NCBI RefSeq assembly: GCF_000382205.1
Contig: NZ_KB907788.1
Coordinates: forward strand, 620,001-684,000
From: Dyadobacter beijingensis DSM 21582
GTDB taxonomy: Bacteria > Bacteroidota > Bacteroidia > Cytophagales > Spirosomataceae
Length of the DNA: 64,000 nucleotides
Reading direction: 5' to 3'
Shown here: positions 34,251 through 42,924 of the stretch, piece after piece
How the letters are laid out: every line of letters begins with the position of its first letter
How positions within the stretch are numbered: the stretch's first letter is position 1
The notes under the pieces: model-generated
The model's database searches: none
The model's input: only the letters and a program-made list of their open reading frames with translations
What the model was told of the DNA's origin: nothing
Position numbers and translations under genes: made by a program

Positions 34251-34401
34251 GGCAGCTACCTCGCAATCGCAATTGGATCAAGACATTTCTCGGAGAATAA
34301 CTCACAGGTGCCTGTTGATAAAATATCGGTTACTTAAACGCATTTTGCCAGCAGAAAGTCGGTAATTTGTGGGCTGTTTGACACGATAATATACACAAGC
34401 T

Positions 34402-37185
34402 ATGAGGGGGTTTTATCTTAAAAGGATTTTGATTGCCACGTTGCTGCTGCACCAGGCGCTGCCGGCACATTTGGCATTTTCGCAGGCAACCTGGCCGCAG
34501 TACGGCACAGGGGTATTCAGGCCGACGTTGGCGTGGCTTACCTGGGACGATATTTTGCCGGCCAACGGCCTCGTGGCAGGGCAGAGCATTACGCGCACCG
34601 TGAATTTTGGCGATATGGTCGTGACGGTGGTGCTGGACGAGATCGCTTTTTCCGGGACCGTGCAAGCACCCGGCACGCTGGCCAGTACGAAACTAATAGG
34701 CTATACGCCGGGCACGAAGGCTACTGACGGCACGCAAACATTATATGCTTACCACCCCATGCTGGGGGAGAAGCCGCCCATCGCGCTCACCCCCAATTTC
34801 GCCGGTGCAGGCACCGGGCTCAAAGTCAATTTTAAGGTCACTGCCCGGGCGGTGCTGCACGGGCAGGCAATGGACCTGAGCATGTTCTTTGCACAGAATG
34901 AGGATGGTAACGAAGTTGCGGGGGCAATTAACGATTATACGCAAGTGACGACCAACGGCTCCGCGTGGAAGCTCGCGGCACAAACCGACTGGCAGGTGGC
35001 TAAATCCTCCAACCTGGCGGCTGCCGAGTTTACAGACGCCAACAAGACCGTCCGGGCCCATGTGGGCGGCTACAATTCCGCTGTTTTCCACACCATCAAA
35101 AATGAAGCCTCCGCCGCTGCGCCCTTGCAGGCCAATGTAGAAATGAATTGCGCGACCGGCTCTTCGATAGCCATTGGATTTATGGTTTATTACGATACCG
35201 GCGACGGCGACCCGACCTATGGGATGGCCATTAACAAGCAGCCGTTTGCGATTACCGGGGGAGACCCGGTGGGAAGCACAGCCACGATTACCAACTATTT
35301 CAACTGGAACCAGTCGTCGCCCGGGACCCCGCGCATTCAGCCGGGTACGGTTCCTGAGACTTTTTACAAAAATCTGCGTGTAGGGGCTTATGGTGCCGAT
35401 GCCGATTCGTTTGGTCCCACCTACGGCGGCTTCGCAGATGAATACAACGGGTACGACGAGAACATCTGGCCGGTGAACGCGGAGGAGGTCGTGGAATTCC
35501 CGATCAACATAGCGCCCACATTTTCCTACATAGTTCCGGCGTACAAAAAATCGCCCGATCCGGCCACGCCGGCCTACGTGATGGCCTGGATCGACTTCAA
35601 CCAGGATGGCGTTTTCAGTTCGTCGGAATATGCTTGGAATACGCTTACCGCCGACAACTCGCAAACCAGCCTCAATTTTACCTGGGACCTTACCGCTATT
35701 CCCTATGGTGCCGGGCAAACCTACACCCGCGTGCGAATCTCGTACACAGACCCTGCTACCCTCCCGGACGATCCCGCGACGCCCGCCGACGAGCGCAGCA
35801 TTGCCATCCTGGGTGAGGGTGAAACCGAGGATCACCGGGTCTGGATGACCAAACCCAATATGATCAACGGTAAAGTATTTAATGATGCTAACGGTTTGAC
35901 CGATAATGTAATAGGGGGAGCCGGAACGAACGCCGGCGGCTTGAATGTGATTGCCGTGGGTACGAACGGGAAAGTGTGGGGCTACGCGGCAGTGGACGGA
36001 TCGGGTAATTTTTCGTTGCCGAATGTATATAATGGTACCTACTCATTAAGGCTTACCACGGCCAATGCCTATTTCACCCAGACAGCCGGGAATGCATTGC
36101 TGCCGCAGGGATGGGTGGCTGCGGGAGAAGGCACGGTAGAAACTGGCGACGGAAGCCCGAATGCGGTCATCGAGGGCGTAGACGTAACCCTGGCTACGCC
36201 ACTGACGAACATCAATTTTGCCATTAACCGCCGGCCCGCTACCGACAGCAAAACATTCCTGATTCCTAATGATGCATTGTCCTCATCGCCTGCCGGCGGC
36301 CCCGGGCTTGCGGGGTATCGGGGTATTCCGCTGAGCAGCGCCTCGCTTACGGGGTATGTTTCAGGTGGCTCATTGTCCGGTAGCGATCCGGAAGACTGTG
36401 CTGCACCCGGAACCTGTCATGCAGGTAAAACTTTCGTGATCGAGAGCATTAAACCGAATTCCAAAATTTATTATGACGGCCAGGAGGTCATTGCCGGGTC
36501 TCCAAATGCTAAGATTGCCGCTTTCGATGCGGCAAAGCTCGTGCTTTACGGCCAGGTAGGGGCGGGAGGCCCCGGCGATCCGGTTGGGTTTACCTATTCA
36601 TTGCAGGATGCCGCCGGAGTAAAAAGCAGCACGCCAGGCACATTCAATGTGACGGCTAATGCGGCCTTTCCCGTAAAGCTCGTCGGGTTTACGGCGAAAG
36701 TAGCCGAGCGTGACGTGTTGCTGGACTGGTCGACCTCGGAAGAATCTGCGAGCAGCCATTTTGAAATACTACATAGTACCGACGCCCGTAACTGGGCCCC
36801 CGTCGGCACGGTGGCTTCGGCAGGTAACAGCGCAGTTGCCCGGCATTACGGGTTCCTCCACAAGGATGTGGCGGCTGGCAATCATTTTTACAGGTTGAAA
36901 ATCGTTGATACGGACGGTACCTATGCATGGAGCGCGATGCGCCACGTCTCGTTCCGGGCGGGCGACTTCAAAATTTACCCGAACCCGGCGGATAGTTTCG
37001 TGCATGTGCCCGCTCAGGAGGGCGAAGAAGCACGGGTTTATGATGTGAATGGGGTATTGAAATTAAAAACGAAGGTGTACAACGGCAAGATCGGTGTGGA
37101 AAGTCTTGAAAATGGGACCTACCTGCTGACGACCGGCGACAAGACGGCCAGCCGTTCGGGGCAAAAACTGGTTATTGTCAGGTAA
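34402..37185 (+). CDS. T9SS-secreted GEVED-domain surface protein
   Basis: 927 residues. A signal peptide (to about AFSQA) is followed by a CshA-like beta-rich region (about 30-290), a GEVED domain with AWIDFNQDGVFSSSEY and GEGETEDHRVW (about 395-480), and a carboxypeptidase-like fold starting INGKVFNDANGL. Next comes a cadherin-like stretch with GSDPEDC, then a fibronectin-like module DWSTSEESASSHFEILHS, and a T9SS type A domain (IYPNPADSFVHV, closing KLVIVR). The last two modules match those of the giant adhesin closely. Probably a surface adhesin or matrix protein; ligand unknown. Confidence 0.8.
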   Translation: MRGFYLKRILIATLLLHQALPAHLAFSQATWPQYGTGVFRPTLAWLTWDDILPANGLVAGQSITRTVNFGDMVVTVVLDEIAFSGTVQAPGTLASTKLIGYTPGTKATDGTQTLYAYHPMLGEKPPIALTPNFAGAGTGLKVNFKVTARAVLHGQAMDLSMFFAQNEDGNEVAGAINDYTQVTTNGSAWKLAAQTDWQVAKSSNLAAAEFTDANKTVRAHVGGYNSAVFHTIKNEASAAAPLQANVEMNCATGSSIAIGFMVYYDTGDGDPTYGMAINKQPFAITGGDPVGSTATITNYFNWNQSSPGTPRIQPGTVPETFYKNLRVGAYGADADSFGPTYGGFADEYNGYDENIWPVNAEEVVEFPINIAPTFSYIVPAYKKSPDPATPAYVMAWIDFNQDGVFSSSEYAWNTLTADNSQTSLNFTWDLTAIPYGAGQTYTRVRISYTDPATLPDDPATPADERSIAILGEGETEDHRVWMTKPNMINGKVFNDANGLTDNVIGGAGTNAGGLNVIAVGTNGKVWGYAAVDGSGNFSLPNVYNGTYSLRLTTANAYFTQTAGNALLPQGWVAAGEGTVETGDGSPNAVIEGVDVTLATPLTNINFAINRRPATDSKTFLIPNDALSSSPAGGPGLAGYRGIPLSSASLTGYVSGGSLSGSDPEDCAAPGTCHAGKTFVIESIKPNSKIYYDGQEVIAGSPNAKIAAFDAAKLVLYGQVGAGGPGDPVGFTYSLQDAAGVKSSTPGTFNVTANAAFPVKLVGFTAKVAERDVLLDWSTSEESASSHFEILHSTDARNWAPVGTVASAGNSAVARHYGFLHKDVAAGNHFYRLKIVDTDGTYAWSAMRHVSFRAGDFKIYPNPADSFVHVPAQEGEEARVYDVNGVLKLKTKVYNGKIGVESLENGTYLLTTGDKTASRSGQKLVIVR

Positions 37186-37205
37186 ATAACATCCGGCATT
37201 ATTTG

Positions 37206-37250
37206 AAATCCTCTCAGGCGTCGATGGCTTGGGAGGATTTCTCTTTTTTG
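37206..37250 (+). terminator. terminator after the GEVED protein gene
   Basis: AAATCCTC pairs with GAGGATTT around a 19-base loop, followed by CTC and six T. It isolates the sigma-factor gene from the upstream gene. Confidence 0.75.
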
Positions 37251-37318
37251 CAGTAATTCCGGGTAAAGTTTTACTTAATAAAGAAATTCGATCAATCGCA
37301 GCACACATTCGTACACGG

Positions 37319-37891
37319 ATGGAACAGGACCTGGAACGTTGGAAAAGATTCAAACACGGCGACCCGGCCGCTTTTGAGGACATGATCCGCGGGGAATTCC
37401 GTGCGTTGTTCGAGTATGGCTCGCGCTTCATCCACGACCGCGACGCGCTGAACGACTGCATCCACGACCTTTTCGCCTCGCTTTGGGACCGCCGGCGCTT
37501 CCTGGCCGATACCGATCGGATCAGGCCGTACCTTATTAAGAGCTTGCGCAACCGCCTGCTCAAAGAAATCGAGCGGCGGCACGCGCTGACGACTTTCGAA
37601 ACCTGGCACGAGAATGCGAACGCGGAGGAAGATACGGAAACCCGGCTGATCTCTTCCGAATCCGAAGCGCGCCGCAAGCAGCGCATCGGCACAGTACTGC
37701 ATACGCTCACGCCGCGCCAGCGCGAAATCATTCATTTGAAATTTTTCGAAGACCTCTCCCACGAACAGATTGCCGAGGTGCTGGAAATCTCCCGGCCGGC
37801 CGTTGCGAACCTGCTTTCACAGGCATTAAGGCTGTTCCGCGCCAAATGGCAGACGATCCTGCCGTCGTTCTTGTTTGCTTTATTGTATTGA
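37319..37891 (+). CDS. ECF RNA polymerase sigma factor (FecI-like)
   Basis: 190 residues from MEQDLERWKRFKHGDPAAFEDMI; earlier starts would read through the terminator region. Sigma region 2 is visible as DCIHDLFASLWDRR and region 4 as LTPRQREIIHLKFFEDLSHEQIAEVL followed by the helix-turn-helix ISRPAVANLLSQAL. It is the usual partner of a FecR anti-sigma factor and an STN-containing SusC, both of which follow directly. Glycan binding by the transporter should release the factor to transcribe the locus. Confidence 0.9.
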   Translation: MEQDLERWKRFKHGDPAAFEDMIRGEFRALFEYGSRFIHDRDALNDCIHDLFASLWDRRRFLADTDRIRPYLIKSLRNRLLKEIERRHALTTFETWHENANAEEDTETRLISSESEARRKQRIGTVLHTLTPRQREIIHLKFFEDLSHEQIAEVLEISRPAVANLLSQALRLFRAKWQTILPSFLFALLY

Positions 37892-37921
37892 TTTTTAAGC
37901 ACTTGTAAAATATTTTAGTTG

Positions 37922-37952
37922 TCATCGAAAAATATTTTCACTTTTTCGATGA
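37922..37952. promoter_or_regulatory. perfect hairpin between sigma and anti-sigma genes
   Basis: TCATCGAAAAA and TTTTTCGATGA form an 11-bp perfect inverted repeat with a 9-base loop. No T tract follows, so read-through is expected; it may tune the anti-sigma to sigma ratio or be a binding site. Confidence 0.6.
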
Positions 37953-38008
37953 TGATTCAGGCATTTGCCGATTATCCTCCCAGTAAGCGCACCAAATGGT
38001 GTTTTAAT

Positions 38009-39094
38009 ATGAAATATTATAAAGATTACGATCTTGAAGACTTCCTGCAAGATGATAGTTTCCGCAGCTGGGTAAGCGGTACGGCGGACGCGACGGCGGA
38101 TCTTTGGGAGGAAATCGTACGCCTCTATCCGGATAAAAAAGTGATTATGCAGCAAGCCAGGGAGCTCATTCTCACCTGGCAGGAGCATTCGGCGATCGTC
38201 ACCGATCAGCAGCTCGAAGACCAGGTGCAGCGGATATTGCACACTACTCAGGCCGCGACGGAGGAGCCCGGGCAGCGGCTTGCGTGGCGAAACTGGCTTT
38301 CGGTAGCCGCTATGGTGACGCTCCTGGTAGCATTAGGCGGGGCGTTTTTCTGGAAATCGGAGCAGCAGGCCGGGAAACCGGGCGGGCAGGTAGCCTACAT
38401 GCCCGAAGCTACGGCGGCGATGAAAGAGGTCGTCAACACGTCGGCGCGGCAGATGCGGATCGGGTTGCCCGACGGCAGCCGTGTAAGCCTGGCGCCGAAG
38501 GGGAGGATCAGCTATGCCAATGATTTTATTAACCATAAAAAACGCGAGGTGTACCTCTCCGGCGAGGCGTTCTTCGACGTGACGAAAGACCCGCAGAACC
38601 CGTTTTTTGTCTACGCCAATGGCCTGGTAACGCGGGTTTTGGGCACGAGCTTTCTCGTGAAAACCTCCGATACCAACGTGGAAGTGCAGGTGCACAGCGG
38701 GCGGGTGTCGGTACTGCCGTTAAAAGATATCGAACATCCTTCCGAGCGCAGCAACGAACTGCTCCTCACCCCGAACCAGCAGGCGGTTTTTTCGGTGAAA
38801 GACAACGTCATTTCCAAAACCATCACCAACATGCCGCTCGAACTCATCAAGCCCGACGCGGAAGCAGGGTTCGTATTCGAAAACCAGCCCGTAAGCAAGG
38901 TGTTTTCGGCATTGGAAAAAGTATACGGCATCCCGATCGTCTACGACGCCGCCGTGATGGAACAATGCTCGCTGCGCGTGGAGCTCAGCAATGAACCGTT
39001 TTTCACAAAACTCGACATTATCACGCAAACGCTCGGCGCGGCATACCGCGTCAGCGACGGCCAGGTGGTCATTTCCAGCGAAGGTTGCCGGTAG
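38009..39094 (+). CDS. FecR-family anti-sigma factor
   Basis: 361 residues starting MKYYKDYDLEDFLQDDSF. A cytoplasmic sigma-binding region (1-95) is followed by one membrane helix (about 102-121, AAMVTLLVALGGAFFW). Next comes the FecR domain with LPDGSRVSLAPKGRISY and KREVYLSGEAFFDVTKDP, and a C-terminal DUF4974 domain (from about 285, GFVFENQPVSKVFSALEKVYG). The periplasmic part should contact the STN domain of the SusC encoded next. The start was chosen because upstream in-frame codons overlap the hairpin. Confidence 0.9.
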   Translation: MKYYKDYDLEDFLQDDSFRSWVSGTADATADLWEEIVRLYPDKKVIMQQARELILTWQEHSAIVTDQQLEDQVQRILHTTQAATEEPGQRLAWRNWLSVAAMVTLLVALGGAFFWKSEQQAGKPGGQVAYMPEATAAMKEVVNTSARQMRIGLPDGSRVSLAPKGRISYANDFINHKKREVYLSGEAFFDVTKDPQNPFFVYANGLVTRVLGTSFLVKTSDTNVEVQVHSGRVSVLPLKDIEHPSERSNELLLTPNQQAVFSVKDNVISKTITNMPLELIKPDAEAGFVFENQPVSKVFSALEKVYGIPIVYDAAVMEQCSLRVELSNEPFFTKLDIITQTLGAAYRVSDGQVVISSEGCR

Positions 39095-39165
39095 TATTGA
39101 TTTTCAACTAACCCATTCATCCTAAACCCTTACCGTATGATAAGACACCGGTTATAGCATGCAAA

Positions 39166-39246
39166 AAGCCGAAAACGGGTCCAGCGTTTCCGGCTTCGAA
39201 AATTCCCCTGATTTTAAGCGAAACTTAAAGCTCCCGCGAAGGGAGC
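39166..39246 (+). promoter_or_regulatory. structured leader ahead of the STN-SusC gene
   Basis: Three hairpins in a row within 80 bases: AAGCCGAAAACG with CGTTTCCGGCTT (one mismatch); TTTAAG with CTTAAA; and GCTCCC with GGGAGC around GCGAA. None has a T tract. They lie about 50 bases before the SusC start and could be a folded 5' leader or a small-RNA target. Confidence 0.55.
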
Positions 39247-39294
39247 GAGGAAGGTCTTTGTCGTTTGTGAACACCCAAAAACCATCGTAAAAGT

Positions 39295-42200
39295 ATGAAA
39301 AAAAATAGTATACCATTTAAATATTTGGTTGCTGCGATGAAAGTTACATGCATACCATTTCTGGTGTCCCTCTTCTTTCAGAGCCTGGCCCTGGCCAACG
39401 ACGGCGTGGCCCAGGAAATCCTGAACCGGGAGGTGACACTCCAAGCCCGGCAGCAGGACCTGAAACAGGTGCTGACGACCCTGGAAAAGAATGCCAAAGT
39501 GAAGTTTTCCTACATCCCGTCCCTGATCAGCAACCAGAAAGTGTCCATCGAGGCTTCGAACCAGAAGCTGAGCAAAGTGCTGAAAGAACTGCTCGAACCG
39601 CTGCAAATACGCTACTCTGTGTCGGGACATTACATTATCCTGATCCGCAAGTCGGAGGACGAATCATTTTCCGCGCCCAAGCTGTTCGAGCCTGTTCCGT
39701 TGCCTTACCTGCACCCGGTCGACGTCAGTATTCGCGGGAAAGTCACGGGGGCCGATAACAAGGAAGCGCTGCCCGGCGTGAGCGTGGTCGTGAAAGGCAC
39801 GCAGCAAGGCGCCATTACCGGCGGCGACGGCAGTTTCGAACTCGTCGTGCCCGACGATAAGGCCGTACTCGTGTTCAGCTTCGTGGGCTATGTTTCACAG
39901 GAAATTCCCGTCGTGAACCGGTCGGTGATCAACGTCGTGCTCGATGCGGACATCAAGGCATTGAGCGAGGTGGTGGTGACGGGTTACACCACGCAGTCGC
40001 GGAGGGACATTACCGGGTCGGTGAGCGTCATCGACGCCGAAAAGCTGCTTTCCGTGCCGGCTACCAACCTCGCGCAGCAGCTGCAGGGGCGTGCGGCGGG
40101 CGTCACCGTGGGCACGGATAACACACCCGGCGGGGGCGTGGCCGTACGTGTACGCGGGTACGGAACGCTCGGGAACAACGACCCGCTCTACATTATCGAC
40201 GGCGTACCGACGAAGGGTAACCTCAACTCGATCAACCAGAACGACATCGAGTCGATACAGATATTGAAAGATGCGTCGTCGGCTTCCATTTACGGCTCCC
40301 GTGCGGCGAACGGCGTGGTGATCATCACAACCAAACGCGGCAAATCCGGCGTGCCGAAGCTCACCTTCGACGCCTATTTCGGAACGCAGAAGCTGGCAAA
40401 AACGATGGATTTGCTTAATACGCAGGAATACGGCGAATACCTGTGGCGCAGCAAGAAAAATGCGAATGTCGTCAACCCGACTACCGGCAATCCCGAGCAT
40501 TCGCAGTACGGCAACGGCCCGGAGCCGAAAATCCCCGATTACATTATCCCCGACGGCGCTTCCGAAGGCGATCCGCGCGTGAATCCGGCCAATTACAGCT
40601 ACGACCGCTATACCGATCCGCAGTTCGGCAAAACCAAATTTTCCATCACCAAAGCCAACAAGCAGGGCACCGACTGGATGCGCGAGGTGTTCGACGATGC
40701 GCCTATTCAGAACTACCAGCTGGGTGTTTCGGGTGGTTCAGAAGTGAGCCGGTATTCGTTTTCAGGTAATTATTTCAACCAGACGGGCATTCTGCTATAC
40801 AATGGCTACAAACGCTATTCGGTGCGGGCCAATACCGAGTTTACGATCAGGAAAAAGCTGCGGATCGGAGAGAACTTGCAGGTCGCCTATGGCAAGCGGC
40901 AGGGCAATTACGGCAATAACAGCGAAACGAGCCAGGTTTCGAACACGTACCGCGCGCAGCCGATCATTCCCGTGTACGACATTGGCGGCAATTTCGCCGG
41001 TACGCTCGGCAGTAACCTCGGCAATGCCAACAACCCCGTGGGCCAGCTCGTGCGGAACAAGGACAACGGGTATAAGGACCTTCGCCTGTTCGGTAATGCG
41101 TACGCGGAGTTTGATATACTCAAAAACCTGACGGCGAAAACGAGCTTCGGGCTCGACCTCACTGCCTCGGCCGGGAAATATTATACACCCGTCGAGATCG
41201 AACTGGCGCACGGCACGAATGTGAACAGCCTGAGCGAGAACAGAAGTTACGGTTATTCCTGGACCTGGACCAACACCCTTACTTATGACAAGACTTTCGG
41301 CGAATCGCATCATTTGAATGCATTCGTCGGCCTGGAATCGATCGATTCGTACGGCGATTTTGTGAATGCCTACCGGCAAGGCTTTTTCTCGAACAATATC
41401 GATCTGCGGTACATCGATGCCGGCAACCCGGCTACGGCCACCAACAGCGGCTATGCGTCGTCTTCCTGGTCACTGTTCTCCTATTTCGGCCGGGTGGATT
41501 ATGCCTTCGACGACAAATACCTGCTGCAAGCCACACTGCGCCGCGATGCTTCCTCGCGTTTCCAGGCGGCGTCGCGCTATGCCACATTTCCGGCGGCGAG
41601 CGTGGGATGGCGTATTTCAAAGGAAAGCTTCATGTCGGGTGTCGATTTTGTGAGTGACCTGAAAATCCGTGCGGGGTGGGGGCAGACGGGTAACCAGGAA
41701 ATCGGGGATTTCAATGCATTCTCGACCTACCAGAGCACGCCGAACAGCAGCGGTTACGGCCTGGGCAGCAGCCCGATCGGCTACGTACAAGGCTTCGACC
41801 TGGCGCGGTTCGGTAACCCCAAAGCCAAATGGGAAACGACCACGACGGTGAATGTGGGGATCGACGCCAATTTGTTCAAAGGTAAATTCGACCTCAGCCT
41901 CGACGTGTTCGACCGGCAAACGAAGGATTTGCTGTACACCAAAGCCTACGACCCGCGGCTGGGTGACGCGGCCATTCCTTCCCAGAACATTGCCTCCATG
42001 CAGAACAGGGGCGTCGACCTCGGCCTGAACTACCAGGACCATGCATTGGACGGCCAGCTGACGTACAGCATCGGCGTGAATTTCTCGACTTACCGCAACA
42101 AAATCATCGCCCTCGACCCGCAAAATCCCGACGATTTTCTGCCCGGGTTCTCGCTGCGCACGCCGCCGGTGACGCGCTCGATAGCCGGCCGGCCGATATC

Positions 42201-42912
42201 CTCTTTCTATGGCTACATCATCGACGGCATTATGCAGAATGAGGAAGAAGTACAAAATCACGCGAAGTTTCCCGGTTACTACGATTCGAATATTTACATC
42301 AACGGCCAGCGGACGCAAGGCGTGGGCAAGTTTAAATACCGCGACGTGAACGGCGATGGCATCATCAATGCACAGGACCAGACCTACATCGGTAACCCGC
42401 ACCCGGATTTTACTTATGGCCTCAATCTGAATGTGGGATACAAAGGTTTCGACCTCTCGATTTTCGCCCAGGGCGTGCAGGGAAACGATATTTTCAATCA
42501 CGTGCGCTACTGGACCGACTTCGAGGTTTTCCAGGGAAACCGTTCCAAAAGAATGCTCTACGAGTCGTGGCGGCCGGATAACCCGAATGCCAAACTGCCC
42601 ATCCTGGACGCGAACGATGCCCAGAGCGGAGAGCCTTCCACGTATTTCGTAGAGAACGGATCTTACCTGCGGTTCAAGAATATCCAGCTGGGGTATAATC
42701 TGCCGAAAACGGTTTTGTCCAAAATCGGCGCCGATCACCTCCGCATTTACGTTCAGGGCCAGAACCTGCTCACTTTTACCCAGTACACCGGTCTGGACCC
42801 GGAGATCAACCTCCGCAACTTCAACAGCGGCTCCGACCGGCAGATCGGCGTGGACGAGGGTGTTTACCCAACCCCCAAAGCATTCATCGTAGGTATCAGT
42901 CTTGGCTTTTAA
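39295..42912 (+). CDS. SusC/RagA transporter with STN signalling domain
   Basis: 1205 residues. The signal peptide ends near ALANDG. An STN (secretin/TonB N-terminal) domain follows (about 45-117, LNREVTLQARQQDLKQVL), used for signalling to FecR. Then a carboxypeptidase-regulatory-like domain (about 142-225, IRGKVTGADNKEALPGVSVV), VVVTGYTTQSRRDITGSVSV, a plug with PLYIIDGVPTKG and a 22-strand-type barrel ending FIVGISLGF. It imports a glycan fragment using TonB energy. The SusD partner starts 12 bases after its stop. Confidence 0.95.
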   Translation: MKKNSIPFKYLVAAMKVTCIPFLVSLFFQSLALANDGVAQEILNREVTLQARQQDLKQVLTTLEKNAKVKFSYIPSLISNQKVSIEASNQKLSKVLKELLEPLQIRYSVSGHYIILIRKSEDESFSAPKLFEPVPLPYLHPVDVSIRGKVTGADNKEALPGVSVVVKGTQQGAITGGDGSFELVVPDDKAVLVFSFVGYVSQEIPVVNRSVINVVLDADIKALSEVVVTGYTTQSRRDITGSVSVIDAEKLLSVPATNLAQQLQGRAAGVTVGTDNTPGGGVAVRVRGYGTLGNNDPLYIIDGVPTKGNLNSINQNDIESIQILKDASSASIYGSRAANGVVIITTKRGKSGVPKLTFDAYFGTQKLAKTMDLLNTQEYGEYLWRSKKNANVVNPTTGNPEHSQYGNGPEPKIPDYIIPDGASEGDPRVNPANYSYDRYTDPQFGKTKFSITKANKQGTDWMREVFDDAPIQNYQLGVSGGSEVSRYSFSGNYFNQTGILLYNGYKRYSVRANTEFTIRKKLRIGENLQVAYGKRQGNYGNNSETSQVSNTYRAQPIIPVYDIGGNFAGTLGSNLGNANNPVGQLVRNKDNGYKDLRLFGNAYAEFDILKNLTAKTSFGLDLTASAGKYYTPVEIELAHGTNVNSLSENRSYGYSWTWTNTLTYDKTFGESHHLNAFVGLESIDSYGDFVNAYRQGFFSNNIDLRYIDAGNPATATNSGYASSSWSLFSYFGRVDYAFDDKYLLQATLRRDASSRFQAASRYATFPAASVGWRISKESFMSGVDFVSDLKIRAGWGQTGNQEIGDFNAFSTYQSTPNSSGYGLGSSPIGYVQGFDLARFGNPKAKWETTTTVNVGIDANLFKGKFDLSLDVFDRQTKDLLYTKAYDPRLGDAAIPSQNIASMQNRGVDLGLNYQDHALDGQLTYSIGVNFSTYRNKIIALDPQNPDDFLPGFSLRTPPVTRSIAGRPISSFYGYIIDGIMQNEEEVQNHAKFPGYYDSNIYINGQRTQGVGKFKYRDVNGDGIINAQDQTYIGNPHPDFTYGLNLNVGYKGFDLSIFAQGVQGNDIFNHVRYWTDFEVFQGNRSKRMLYESWRPDNPNAKLPILDANDAQSGEPSTYFVENGSYLRFKNIQLGYNLPKTVLSKIGADHLRIYVQGQNLLTFTQYTGLDPEINLRNFNSGSDRQIGVDEGVYPTPKAFIVGISLGF

Positions 42913-42924
42913 CATTGATTCAAT

